From the NCBI RefSeq assembly GCF_020360975.1, contig NW_025408677.1, forward strand, positions 1,860,001 to 1,924,000: 64,000 bases of DNA, given 5' to 3'. Source of the DNA: Hirsutella rhossiliensis (taxonomy: Eukaryota; Ascomycota; Sordariomycetes; Hypocreales; Ophiocordycipitaceae). Within the stretch, counting starts at the first letter, position 1. Each line of letters starts with the position of its first letter. Position numbers and translations under genes: made by a program. The notes beneath the pieces were generated by a model. The model was given only the letters and a program-made list of their open reading frames with translations. It did no database searches and was not told the origin of the DNA. This document shows, in pieces, positions 19,674 through 31,406 of the stretch.

Positions 19674-20834
19674 ATGAGCGGTGACGACACGCACACCTCG
19701 GCAGCCGTGGCGGGCGGCGACTCGGACGTCGGCGATGGTTTCGACAGTAGATTCAAGCTGTCCGACTCCTCGAAGTCACTCTATTTCCTACATATAATCG
19801 ATGGAGACAAAGCCACCCTTGAGGTTCGGGTTCTAGGCACCAATATCGGCTACACCTTCAGACATTCGCATGCCCAAGCCCATCTTACCCCACGCGAGGT
19901 GGCTAACAAATTGGACCGTAAGACGACAGGCTTTATCGCCTTGGTTTCGTCTCCATCGTCTTCTCCCAACCCGGCCCCAACGAGCGGGAGTGGGAGCGGC
20001 AGCGGGCAGAAGCCGAGTCTGAGTCGCGGCCGACACACCGTCCTGACATGGGCGGAGAGCGGCCACGGCGCCGGTAGGTGGGGAGACGACATCGACGCGG
20101 GGGCAGGCAGACACGTCCTTGCAAATGGCCTATGGACCCGACGGGTTATAAAGCTCGCCCGACTACTGGGGCTCCGTCTCGACAGGCCGTATGACAGCAT
20201 GGGAGGTCCCTGGCAGGACGCGCAGCGGGGCATTTTCCAGGCCTCGCACGTCGAGGTGAAGCTGGCGGCTCACGCCGTCCACGTCCTGTTGCGACTCTTT
20301 TCGCTTCCTGCAACCGCCGCCACCACTACCACCGATGAGGGGGGAAGACCAACGGGCGAGGACGACGGCCATGCCATCGTCACGCGCCGCCGGCTGATGG
20401 CGCTCCGCCGCGCACGCTGGAGTGACGGCTCGCGCCCTGCGTTTGATATCGTCTTCTCCCACAAGAGCTGCGTCACGTGTCGCCTGTTTGTGTCCCGCCT
20501 GTCCCGTCTCACGGGGATCGAGATGCGGCTTATATGGGGCCAGCGCCTGGTGCCGGCTGTATACGCGCAGGGTAAGGGTCGCAAAGCCAAGTCGCCGGGA
20601 GACCCGTCCATGCCGAGGAGTGGCGATGGCCTTGATTGGGAGGATGAGATGGACGTGGACGACGAAGACTACGAAGACGAAAATGGCGAGGACGACGTGG
20701 AAACGAACGGCCAGGTCATTGACTTGACCAACGACCCCGACCCCGACACATCCGCTCCCGCTCCCGCTCCCTCCACCACCCTCATAAAGGATGAGAAGGA
20801 CAGCAACGGCCAAGCCCTCAACACCGTGGCCTAG
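19674..20834 (+). CDS. Deaminase-superfamily-like protein with SUMO-interaction motif
   Basis: Single exon, 386 aa. An alpha/beta region has FQASHVEVKLAAHAV (H192-x-E194), then a variable Thr/Gly/Asp insertion, then FDIVFSHKSCVTCRLFVSRL (C266-x-x-C269). HxE plus CxxC is the zinc/proton-shuttle signature of the cytidine-deaminase fold, although the usual Pro before the first Cys is Ser. This resembles a widespread uncharacterised fungal family; enzymatic activity is inference only. A low-complexity Gly/Ser segment (about 100-115) and a strongly acidic tail (about 305-345) flank the core. The tail contains VIDLT at 348-352, a textbook SUMO-interacting motif with acidic neighbours, and IKDE at 371-374, a psi-K-x-E sumoylation consensus. 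ATG 19674 follows an in-frame stop-rich leader. Confidence 0.7.
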   Translation: MSGDDTHTSAAVAGGDSDVGDGFDSRFKLSDSSKSLYFLHIIDGDKATLEVRVLGTNIGYTFRHSHAQAHLTPREVANKLDRKTTGFIALVSSPSSSPNPAPTSGSGSGSGQKPSLSRGRHTVLTWAESGHGAGRWGDDIDAGAGRHVLANGLWTRRVIKLARLLGLRLDRPYDSMGGPWQDAQRGIFQASHVEVKLAAHAVHVLLRLFSLPATAATTTTDEGGRPTGEDDGHAIVTRRRLMALRRARWSDGSRPAFDIVFSHKSCVTCRLFVSRLSRLTGIEMRLIWGQRLVPAVYAQGKGRKAKSPGDPSMPRSGDGLDWEDEMDVDDEDYEDENGEDDVETNGQVIDLTNDPDPDTSAPAPAPSTTLIKDEKDSNGQALNTVA

Positions 20835-21485
20835 CATGCCACGACCCCCCCCGCTGCGCGCAAGCTCCCCCTCCTCCAACACCAGCCCTCCCCTAACCCG
20901 CGCCCGCCGCCACCCGCGAGCCCAGCACCATACCCCACGCCCCATCGCCGGGGGGGTCGCCAAGCCGCTGCCCCCGACGCCAGAGACAGAGCCCCCCGCG
21001 TCGATGGCGCCGGCGATGCGCGAGCGGTCAAGGAGGCGGTGGCACGCGGCGGGCAATGGGAGACGTGGACGTTTTGTGGCTGACGATTGTGGTGAGGGAG
21101 ATGAGGGGCGCTGATGTTGTTGCGTTGCTGTGAGAGACTGGGAGGGAAGACGCGGGTTTTTGTTGTGAAAGCTCGGCAGGAACGTGAGAGCGAGGCTGAT
21201 GATGCGGTTCACGTTGGGCTGAGTTGAGTCAGAGTGGCTCGATGGAGGGGAGGTTCAACGTGGTAGAAAGATCGCTGTTGCTACACTGCGGATGGAGGAG
21301 GGCTATATCAAGATGGACGAAAAGAGCGAGAGACAAAGGGCCTTATAGTCTATCAGACCGCCATGGTCCCAGTATATGCTGACGCATACAAACCCCCATC
21401 GTATGTGACCAACGCCATGTGCAAATACATGTCAGCCTCTACATCCCTCTTCCCGGAAGCATCAGAAAGATAGGACACCCGAAAC
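20835..21485. other. Intergenic, convergent 3' ends
   Basis: 0.65 kb between the plus-strand deaminase-like gene and the minus-strand PX-associated gene. C-rich to 21000, then ordinary sequence. Nothing recognised. Confidence 0.5.
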
Positions 21486-23712
21486 CTACCTCCCCGTCGC
21501 CGCAGCGTCCCTCGCCTGCACCTCGGCCGCCATCTCTCTAATCACGCCGCCAAACCCAGCCGCCAGCGCGCGCACCACCACGCCCACGTCCGGCGCCACC
21601 GGACCCTGCTGCTGCTGCGGCTGCTGCCCCTGTGTCGGTGTCGCTGCTGCCAAGCCGCGCTTCCACGAGGCGCCCGTCTTGCCCATGGTGGTGATGTGCT
21701 TGACGTCGCTGCCGTGCCGCACCGCGCCGCTTGGCGCCGCGGGCGTGATGAGCGTCTCGTCGAGGAGGGCCTGCCAGCGCGAGAGGTACATGCCCGGGGC
21801 CGCGGCGTCGACGCTGCGATTGGCCTTGTCGGGCTTGCCGCTGTCGACGAGGGCTTGGAGGCGCGAGAGGGATAGGTCGGACAGGGCGGACAGGTATGCG
21901 GCGTGCGCGTCGAGGGCGTCGAGCACCGGACGCTGGGCACGCGGGTCGAGCGAGACAAACAGGTGGTCCAGTCGGGCTTCCATTGCGCTCACCCCAGTCG
22001 GCGTCTCGGCCTGGCGAAACTTGACAACGGACGCATTCGCCCAGTCGCGGAACCACGACCACACGTCGGGCGCCTTTGTTGCAATGGCGTGCACCCAGCG
22101 ATAGAGCAGCCCCCTATTCTTGCGCAGCAGCTTCACGTAGTCGTCGACGGTCGGCAGTTTCTCCTTGCCGTCGAGCCCCCTGCTGGGCTTGCTGGCCTTG
22201 ATGAGTTCGTCGATGAAGCCCTGCAGCGCGTCGAGGTGCTCCTTGAGATCGACGCGCGCGTGCACGCTGCGGATCATGGGGTCGTAGGCCGCCACGGCGT
22301 CCTTGACGGCTTGCGTGAGCAGGTCGGGCGGCTCGCGGCACAGCGCGGCCGTGATGCTGTCGCGGTCGCGGACGGAGAGCAGCGCAGAGTAGTACTCGAG
22401 GCACTGCGCATGCTGCGTCTCCGTCAACGACGCTGCGTCCACCGACGAGGCCTCGAGGATGGCGACGATGATGGACTGCGACTTCTTCGCGCTCGCCGCC
22501 CTGACGGCCTCGTGCTCAGCTCGCTCCGCGCGCGCCACGTGGTCGCGAAGCGCCCGGAGCACCTCGTCGCTCGGCCGTTCCCTCTCTTTTGCCCTTTCCA
22601 CCTTGTCGGCACTCTTGCGGAAGTCGCCGGCGTCCCACGACAGCACGAGCGATATGATGCGCTGCAGCAGGTTCATGCCGTCGTCGGCGCTCGACGTGAT
22701 GCCTATCCAGTTGGTGACGCTCGTCACGCTCAGCTTGGCCAGCAGGATGCGCATCATGCCGCTCATCATGGTCGCCGCGTTGCCCACCCGCAGCGTCTGC
22801 TTGATGAGCTTGTAGGGGATCAGCCCGTGCACGTTTTCCACCAGCTTGAGCAAGTACGGACCCTCGGGCGAGCGGATGAAGACGTGGTGCGCGCCCGCCG
22901 CGAGCCTGTGGACGTCTGTCAGCTTCATCCTCTTTCACCAGAGCGTCGGGGGCAAAGAGAGAGACTCACTGAATGAGGACATATTCGGCCACGGCCTTGA
23001 GCCCTGGCGAGTGACTCTCGAGATCCTCGGTCCGGTCCATGTGGTCGAAAAAGTCATCCACCATGTCGCCATACACAAGCCCCTGCACCAGATCCTCCCA
23101 CGCCCGCTCCAAATCCTCAGCCCGGCTACAGTCGTACTCTCCATGGAAGACAAATTTTCTCGGCTTGCGCGGCACGCCCCCAAACGTCCCGCGCGCCACC
23201 ATCTCCAGCAAGGCGCTGGACCCCGTCGCCAACGTCTTGCGGGTCCCCAGCGCGCCCTTGTCGTAGCTCTCGGAAAGCTCGGCCTGGGCTAGTCGCATAA
23301 TCATGCCGTGCACGCGCACGCTCCAGAACTCGGGCGGCATGTCCTTGACACCCGGCAGCGGCAGCACAAACTGCGTCAGCAGCGTCTGCAGCAGCGGCGC
23401 CGACGACTGCGTCCCGTCGTCTGCGTCTTGGAAGTCGTCGTCGTCGTCGTCATCGCCGCTGTTGCCTCGAATGCTCAGCCGGGCTAGCTGCGGCGCCACA
23501 GAGGACGACACGATTGTCGTGGGCGACGAGGTTGCGCTCGGCGGCGAGGAAGATGGCGACGAGCGATCGAAGGGATATCCGTAGCGCGCCACCACGCCAG
23601 GCTCCTTGCACGCCACAATGTCGGCGTATGTCTGGTAGTGCGTCAGGATGTCAAAGAGAGCCCTGCGCTGCTCCGGCGCCAGAGCAGCCTCTTGGGGGCA
23701 TGCCATGATCAT
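21486..23712 (-). CDS. PX-associated (PXB/DUF3818) domain protein
   Basis: Two exons, complement of 22970-23712 and 21486-22929, joined GTGAGT to GAAAGAG at phase 2, give 728 aa. The N-terminus (ALFDILTHYQTYADIVACK) matches the PX-associated PXB domain. The centre (SESYDKGALGTRKTLATGSSALLEMVARG, KFVFHGEYDCSRAEDLERAWEDL, LIPYKLIKQTLRVGNAATMMSGMMRILLAKLSV) matches the fungal family of yeast YPR097W-like proteins, which bind phosphoinositides and are implicated in membrane lipid homeostasis. I find no recognisable PX fold in the C-terminal half, which ends in a Gln/Gly-rich tail. A poly-Asp stretch separates PXB from the core. ATG 23712 is chosen; ATG 23706 is two codons inside. Confidence 0.82.
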
Positions 23713-24521
23713 GATGAGTGCTCTTGGGGGGGAGTTCTCGAGCTCTACGACTGCCTTCCAAGAGGGGGGGAAATAGTAACAAAAGACAATCAATTGAGTC
23801 AAGATGTTAAAAATCAGTCTCCAACAAGCAATCCAGTGCACAATAGACACAGGGCTTTGTTCGTCGAGAAGAGAGAGGTACAGGCGGGAGGTTGGCTGTC
23901 GTCGAAATATAGCATTTCCAAAGTAGACAAGACGTCACTTGACTCATCATCATTGGCCGCCTTGGAGCTCCAACTCATCCTCACTGCGGCAACGGCGTCT
24001 TCCCGGAACTCTGCAAGGGCACTCGTCGTGCGCTAAAAGTCTCGGGACAAATTTGTCGCCTCTATTCCTGGACCCCGTTTCATCCCTTGCTCCTTTGCGA
24101 GTGGTTGACGAGCCTCCAGATTTTCGACTGCCGCACAGACACTTATTGCTCACGGCCGAAAGCGTTACTCCGCCAGACCCTCCGCCGAGTCAAGCAACCT
24201 CATCTTTCGCGTTTAAGGTTGACGGCAAAGGAGACATCGTTGTTTTGTATTGGGAGACTAATATTCCATCCTTCTCCAGGCGTCCCTTCATTACCACCGC
24301 GACACGCGGCATCTCCGAGTTTCTCCTCTTTCCCATGGTATCACAACCGGAAACTGACGGCGACAGAAGAAAATGAAACAAAGGAAATCGAGCACACAGC
24401 CAATGACAGGCCGTTCAACCCTTTTCACGTGCAATTCACTGGGTATAGCGTCCGTACACCACCACTACCTTCCCTCGCATCACCCCTCGCAAACAGCTCA
24501 GACTCGTCGGTGGGCGGGACC
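23713..24521. other. Intergenic 0.8 kb
   Basis: Promoter and leader of the PX-associated gene plus 3' UTR of the HAM1-like gene (both minus). The long plus-strand open frame entering from 24087 is antisense to the HAM1-like coding region and not a gene. Confidence 0.5.
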
Positions 24522-27119
24522 CTAGTGAGCGCCGAGCATCGTCTGCCCGTGCACGTTGGCGTTGGCCGTCACCGGCGCCTTACCATTCAGGGGCGCCGAG
24601 CTGCCATTCGTCACCCCCGCCGCAGGCCGCGTCTTCTTCTCGATGCGCGGCGCCGCCGGCACGTCGGTACTCTTCTGGGCGCTGCCAATCGAGAAGACAG
24701 GGCTCTCCCACTTCTCGCCCTTGCGAGCCAGCTCCTTGTACTCACTGGCCTTCGAGCTGACGCCGCCCGGCAGCTTGACATCGGGGAATATGCTGTCCTC
24801 GGTCGTCATCGCCACATTGACCTTCTTGTCGTCGGTGGCGCTCTTGGTCTTCTTCTTGCCGTCGAGGAAGCGCTTCTGCGCCGCCTGGTAGTAGCGCTGG
24901 TAAAAGTTGGCCTTCTTCTCAGCATCCGACTGTCCCTCCTTGGCAGCACGATCCGCATCCTGTTTGATCTGATAGACGATGGTGTCGAGCTGATTGCACT
25001 GGTCCTTGATGGCCTTTTCCACCGCCTTCTGGATAGGCGGGCGAAGCACCTTGAGCATCAGCGGCTTAACGAGGCTAAACAAGAGCTTGTGGCTCGACTT
25101 CTTGAGCTTGATGTTGAGGCCCTTAAAGTCTACGTCGACCTTGTCCACCTTGAAAAAGTTCTGGCGGTCAGACTTATCCGCCGTCGACACCTTCATGCGG
25201 AACGAGAAACCATCGCCGGGCAGCATGATGTCGGCAACGCCCGTATCGGAGAGTGAAGGGAATCCAGTTTTACGCTTCACGTGGAAGCTGACATCGCGAA
25301 GGTCCATCTGGATACCGGCCACCTTCACATCGATCATGTTGCGGTTCTTGTTGGCAATCTTTTTGCGGCCCCAGCGGAAGTAGTGCTCGCTCGCCACTTC
25401 CAGCACATTGGGCATGAAGTTGTCGCTTTCCAAGACCAAGTTTTCAATAATGGCATCGAACTGGGGATCTGAATACTCGATGCGAGGGATGGGAATGTAG
25501 TTGATATTCTGCAGGATGCCCGGGATGATTACCTCACCAAGATCCTTGATGAGGTGAGGCTTGAAGACTGACTTGCCACTCTCGTCACTGCCCAGGTGAT
25601 TGAACAGCCTCTGCACAGACTGCGCAAATGCCTTGTTGTGAGCGTCCTGGTCGAACTGGTCGCCAATGAATTTGAGCTCCTCCAAGACCTGGTCGGTATG
25701 GTTGCGGTACTTGTCGCGGAGCAAGTACCTACCATGCTCGTAGAGGCGGTCCCATTCCTTGCTCGAGGACTCTTCCAGGATGTAGCCCTGCTCGAGCAGG
25801 CAGCGGCGGATGTAGTTATCCATGCTCTTGAACCAGCCCTTGAGTTCCTGATCCTTATCGGCATCTTTGTAAATCTGGTTGATGTTGGACCAAAGCTCCG
25901 ATGTCGAGGTACCGTTGGCGAAGCGCTCAATGAGGGTTCGCAGATCGTACTCGGCGGCGGCAAAGCCCGTCCGAGCCTGCTTGGCCGAGCCAGCTGATCC
26001 CTGACCGAGGGCGCGGCCGTGACCACCGTACGACTCGGCGAGTCGGAGGAGGGTCTGAATTGCCTCGGAGTAGTCTGGGTGCTGCTGGCACTCGAGAATC
26101 ATTTTCTTCAGACGGAAGATGACTTGGTCCTTGCGCTCCCGCGGCATCTTTTTGTTTAAGTACTCGCGAGCCTTGCGACGATACTCCTCGTTGCGCTGCT
26201 TGATCTTCTCCTTGGTCTCGGGATCCAGATTCTGGTCAATCTTCTGCTTGGCAGCGCCAACCGCCGCGTTCTGCCCAGCATTTCGGTCGACTGCCTTGGG
26301 GTCAGAGGTGCCCGGGGGGGCAGCCGCGTCCCGTCCGGAAGTGGCGATGTCCTGGGCGTCCTTCTTTGCATTTCCGCCATAGATGTTCTGGGCTTGTTTG
26401 CGAAGGCTATCCTTGGACAAGTCGGGGGCATCATGCCAAGTGTTGTCCGCGGCAGCCTGATCAATCTGGGCCAGTTCGTCTTCTGAAGGGCGAACGCGGG
26501 TGGCGGCGTTGGTGGCGGCGTCTCCAGCCATGTCTCGGAGAAGCGTGGTGGAGTCCTTGACTACTTCGCTAGTTAGTTCTCTGCAAAAACAGTCTGCTCA
26601 GAGGGGACATGTAGGACACATACGGAGTTTACGGAACTGGCCATTAGTAATGAGCAATGTCCCGAGCGTCCTCAGGCCCTGGAGAGCTTCGTCCCCATCG
26701 CGCTTGGCGGTGTCCTTGGAGACGGGGGCGTTGGGACTCTGAATACTCTTGGCGTCGAATTGCGTCGTTTGCCAGACGAAGTCTTGAATCAGATTGCCGT
26801 CGTTCTTGGAGAGCAAGAGATTCTTTGCCTGCTGCACCACGTCTCGCGCATCCTGGACGAGCCTCTTGCCATCATCAGAGAGGTCCTTGTGGGGACTGCT
26901 GAGGGCCTTGGAAGCGAGGAAGCTGTTGAGTGCGACATCGATTTGATCGTTCTGCGACACTGGTTAGCGAAACTCGGGCTGCTGATGAGCGGTTGCGAGA
27001 CGTACCGAAGGAACCTTGCCCAGCTGGAAAGCGCTGACGATGCCGTAGATTTGGAGCTTCCTGTTGATGTCGGCCTCCTTCTGCTTGATGTCGGTAGGCT
27101 TGTTGACGTTGGCGGCCAT
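24522..27119 (-). CDS. HAM1-like (DUF5923/DUF4449) BPI/TULIP-type protein
   Basis: Three exons on the minus strand, 27006-27119, 26624-26951 and 24522-26578, give 832 aa. The second junction uses donor GTATGT and the second AG of an AGAG acceptor, which restores the frame; the first is GTACGT to GTCGCAG. The N-terminal half is helical and charged. The C-terminal half (KPHLIKDLGEVIIPGILQNINYIPIPRIEYSDPQ onward, then VKVAGIQMDLRDVSFHVKRKTG and DVDFKGLNIKLKKS) has the long amphipathic strands of BPI/TULIP lipid-binding folds. The arrangement matches the fungal family annotated as DUF5923 plus DUF4449 (HAM1-like). A basic, Pro-rich tail follows. Lipid binding is inferred. Confidence 0.78.
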
Positions 27120-30100
27120 GATGGGCTATTGTTTGCGTGGTATCAATGCTCGTTATTCAAATTGTCGTGCCAGAAAAGGTTCTATGATGGTGACTCGAAC
27201 GGCCTGAGGAAGCGGAATCAATGACGAGCGTCGAGGATCAGGGCGACGAGGATATAAGAGGGAGTTGACAAGGGAAGCGGGAAGAGCAATGGCGAATTCA
27301 ACTCAGGCTCGGGGTATCTCGAGTGTTTCGTCGGTGGTTGATTACAGAGTGACGCGTGAGGGGTATCTTGGGGCAGGGAGCTCCGTACGTAAGCGCCAGG
27401 AAAAGATGTATGTGAACGGGGAAAGAGGAGAAAGGGTAGGAGGGAGAAACAGCGGGCGCGGGCGCGAGGGAATGGAGGTTTATAGCCAATGTGAGCTGGC
27501 AGGGCAGGTACGGGCACGGGAGTACCTGCCGGTATCGTAGCCCGCAGAGGTGAGGAGGCAGGCAAGAGTGGGGTGCCGTGTGGTAGGTGCGGTACAGTAC
27601 GGTGTGCGTGGGTGGGCCTGCCGCTAATTAGCTGCAAGCGGGAAGGCAGAGGTAGGCGCGGCCGAGACTCATCTGAAGCTTGATTTACGCAGAGACAAGG
27701 GAGGGGCGATTGGCGTGGTGACGTTGGGCAGGGCCGGCAAGTACGTCATCGGCCCTGGGTACGTATCGGTGCACGGAGCTTTGCATGTGCAGCATTACGG
27801 GCTTGTACCGTGTACAGGCCAGCTGTGGCAGTGCATCTGACGGGCCTGATTCATAATGCTCTGCACTGACTTTGCTGAGATGGACACAGTCGAGTTTCTT
27901 GCTAGAAGAGGTGAAGAGAGGAAGCGAAAAACAAGGCCGGGATGGAGATTACAGTGCTTGGCGGGACAGACAATGAAAAGCCACGTACTGTACTTTCCAC
28001 AGTCGCTTGTCGCTGTGGATACGAAGCGTGCACAAGATTGCACAAAGCACGAGAGAGAGATCGGTGATGATCGGAGACCTCAGCCATGCTTGATTGAGCA
28101 CGCACACGCGGTGCAGCACCAGCGTCCAGGCTCAACGACATGGCCGTTTGCGTGGGGTAGCGAGGAGGAGAAGCTGATTGAACAAGGCCCCATTGTCTCG
28201 CTAGCAGCACATGTCTGGCCACAAGCATGTACAAATGCCCTCTAATGCATGTACCGAGTGCGTCTGTCTCCGATTCATTGGCCGGCCGCTGGCGCCGTAG
28301 ATATCACGGCATCATGCCATCATGGCCCTGCACAGTATTCAGCACAGTATTGGTGGCCAATTGGAGAAGAGAAGCCGGCATGATTCATGGCCACTTTTTT
28401 CTTGGTCGGCAATCGACATTCGCCAGCAATCTCCAGCTCTCCCCTCTACTATAATGTACAGAACAGTATAGTACAGATCATAAGCGGCGCAGCAAACTCG
28501 GTCCTCATCCCATTGAAGGTACGGAGTACAAGACTGTAGGTTCCCAGTATTCTCCTCCATCCGCCAATTACAAATGAGCAGACTGCAGACTAACTTAGTA
28601 CCGAACCAATCCAGACACTTTGCCGACCCGTGGATGCCAGGCGGGGCCGATGGTTAGCGGCTTGGCCTTCGGTACATGTGAGTTTCATCAGCTTCCTTCT
28701 CTTTCAGCTGCCCTCTCCTTCATTACCTTTATGCGTTTCGGCTTTTCTTTTTTCAGCAGCACAGGCACACAGGTGCCGGTACCGGGTCCTCGTACTCCGT
28801 ATCCGTACGGAGTACTCGATGACCGCATGAGAAAGATAAAAAGAAACGAATTGGGCTGTGTCCAGGCGGGAGGTATTGAGAGACTCGGCGCCGACACTTC
28901 CTCTGTTCACATGACTCAACTCGGCTCGAGGTTTCCAGTCTACATTTGGGTACGCCTGCAGCTCTCGGGTACAGTCCGTCGCACATCCGTCATCATCGGC
29001 CACGTTTATGACGTACACGGCTTTTCCCTTTTTGTCACCTCTCGAGTGCACAATTGTGTACTGTACATGCATACCTCCGTGCGGACTTGCGGGGCCTATT
29101 GATGGTGTGGCTGGAGCTCTCCCCTGTTCGTTGCCCCGGCTACTAACGTACAGAGGGGGCGTGGGACCCCGCGGATGAGGTGGCCATCAAGGCTGCCCAT
29201 GACGTGTTTGCCAGCGGTCATCGCCAGTTTGCTCGGTATGCTGCAACGTGCCCATGCTTTTGTTGTACTGTAGCTCCCTCACCGTGGCTATGCACACTTC
29301 CATCAGCGACCCGGTGTGTTTCACTCGCCTTTCTTTTCCCTCTTTCCCTCATTGTGCACGCATTTCCTCATCTCTTTTGACAGCACCGCCTTGCACACAC
29401 GTTTCGTCTGCCGTGCATCGTCAAACACGCAGACGTCATGTCCGCCTGCATGTCATCTACTGTAGAGGCTCGCTCGGCACAGACGTCGTCGTAGCTCATC
29501 ATGACCCGGCGCACGGCCTCTCGCCTGAACCTTTCTCTCTCAGCCCGCGCCCTTGGAGTCGGGACTCCCGCCGGCCAACACGCAGGGAGCTTAGGGGCGT
29601 TGGAATGTCCGGTTTCGATAACCCAATTCTTTTCTTCGCGCCGACGTCATCGACATTGCACCCAAGATTTCGCCATTTGAAATACACTACTTGTAGTGTG
29701 AGCCCCTGCCATCATTCGCAATGGAAGCCAAAAATCTACAGTATGCCGTATCCCCCCTTGTCGCTACACATGAGCCTTTCGTCCAGGCACTGCCACGCGC
29801 GAATAGCTCTTGCGTTTGCCTCGAAGTTGTCTCGTAAAAGTGCGTCTGCCTCTCCTACCGTCACGTCAGCATCATCGTACATATCGCCCCCGGTCCAATT
29901 GCTCCGGTCCGTCACGCAACGACATCAATTGCCAACAAGTCCTCAGGGCGGCCTGCAATCCACACATTACCTACTCCGGCTACTTCGCACGCCGTGATGC
30001 ACGCATATCATGACGCTTGGCAATCCTGGGCAAGGAGTGGAAGCAGCCGGGAACCCTCGGGCCACCCACCACCATTGAGTTGGGTTTGCTCCCATTTCTA

Positions 30101-30322
30101 CTCTGTGTATAGGGTAGCTGCGGCCACTTCATTATCTCCCGTGCATGCCCAATCTTTGACTGTTCTCATCAGCCAGTGTGATGCAAAACAGTTGAACCTT
30201 GAAAGCACCAACGACAGCCCCGGCTCAAGTCGTGTAATATCCCCCCAACGCCCAGTCTATGCCATGAAACCTCGCAGCCAAAGCCATTATAAAGGAAACA
30301 AAAGCGGTCTAAAGAGTTGTAC
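27120..30322. other. Gene-poor 3.2-kb interval
   Basis: No gene supported. The interval contains GT-rich/purine-rich sequence to 27680, repeated GTACAGTAC/TACGGAGTAC motifs between 28440 and 28820 including an inverted pair, and ordinary sequence beyond. It separates the HAM1-like gene (minus) from the 3' end of CSN5 (minus), so it includes the HAM1-like promoter. Confidence 0.5.
28792..28815. repeat. Perfect 10-bp inverted repeat GTACTCCGTA/TACGGAGTAC
   Basis: GTACTCCGTA at 28792-28801 and its exact complement TACGGAGTAC at 28806-28815, separated by TCCG. Two further TACGGAGTAC copies lie at 28520-28529 and 14469-14478. Function unknown; the sequence could form a hairpin or bind a dimeric factor. 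Confidence 0.8.
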
Positions 30323-31406
30323 TCAAGTGCCCAAGCCATTAAACAGCTTGGCCTTGATCTCGCTGGCCATGAGTCCCGACCGCTCCTTGGTGGCAATTAG
30401 ATTGCTGTCCCCAGCCAATTTCTCAACGGCCCTTTCGGCTCCCTTCCCCCCGCCACAGCTGCCGAGAGCGTTGAGGAGCGGATTCTGCTGCGCGCGATTA
30501 CGAAAGAGGGTCGCCGTTGCCTCTTTGATCTTGGAGCTCAGGTCCAGCACCTGCTTGCTGCCAAAATCGCGGTTCGTCAGGAGTGGGCTCTGGCTCAGCG
30601 TCTGCACCCAGTACTTGTGCCACAGCAGCTCGAGGAGGTGCGAGTCGAGGGTGCTCTTGAAGTGCGACACGTCGAGGCTGTAGTATCGGCTCGCATGCGC
30701 CCCAAATTCGGCCGCCTTGGCCAGCGGCACGGCCTGCCCGCCGTCCGACGACGACGCCGCCGCCTTGGACGCATCGGGCTCGTAGGTGCTCGGGTAGGTG
30801 CGGAAGGCCCCAATTTCGACCTTGCCTGCGCTGATGGTGCGGTCCGGGTCGATGACGACGGCGAGGAAGGGGTCCTGGAACTGCTGCTGGACGGCCTGGG
30901 TGTCGACGTCGATGCCGCTGAGCCAACAGCCGTAGCCCGGGTGGCTGTGGTACCAGCCGACGACGTTTTCCTGCCTACCCTGCGCCCGGCACAGGTCTAG
31001 GTATTCGACGAGGTACTCGTTGGCGTCGTCCTGGGCATTGACACGCGTCTCAGTGCCCTCGACGGGCAGGCGAAAGGCGTCTGTGACGACAAAAGTGTCG
31101 TCGTCGGTGTAGCCCTGCATCAGGCCCATGACCTCGAGATCGCCGCCGGAGCGGGCGTGCATGGTCATCTTGATGAGGGCGACGGCGCTGATGCGGACGC
31201 TCTTGAAGTAGTTGGGGTCCTTGGCCCACGGGCGGGCGGCGGCGGCGGCCTTTTGGGCGGCCGGGTCGTAGTTGTAGAGGGCATCGCGTTTGGGGTCGAT
31301 GAGGCGGACGTTGTTGTCGAGCTCTGGTGCGAGGCACGCAGCATTAGCCCCGTATCGGCAGTGTCCCGCGGAGAAACTCACCCCACGACTTCATGGCTGT
31401 CTCCAT
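30323..31406 (-). CDS. CSN5: COP9 signalosome subunit 5 (JAMM deneddylase)
   Basis: Catalytic subunit that removes Nedd8/Rub1 from cullins and so regulates SCF ubiquitin ligases; in fungi the complex affects development and light response. Exon 1 (31382-31406, METAMKSW plus one base) joins exon 2 (30323-31323) through a GTGAGT donor and GCACCAG acceptor, giving 341 aa. The JAMM/MPN+ site is complete: Glu72 in GGDLEVMGLM and His134, His136, Ser144 and Asp147 in GWYHSHPGYGCWLSGID, offset by four from the human numbering. The C-terminal region (YYSLDVSHFKSTLDSHLLELLWHKYWVQTL) is typical. A short Ala/Ser-rich insert near residues 205-225 is lineage-specific. Confidence 0.96.

Noticed and set aside
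21903..22976. 357-codon plus-strand frame
   Set aside because: Antisense to the PX-associated gene, which has clear homology and correct splice sites.
24087..25256. 389-codon plus-strand frame
   Set aside because: Antisense to the HAM1-like coding region, Arg/Leu-rich composition typical of a GC-rich shadow.
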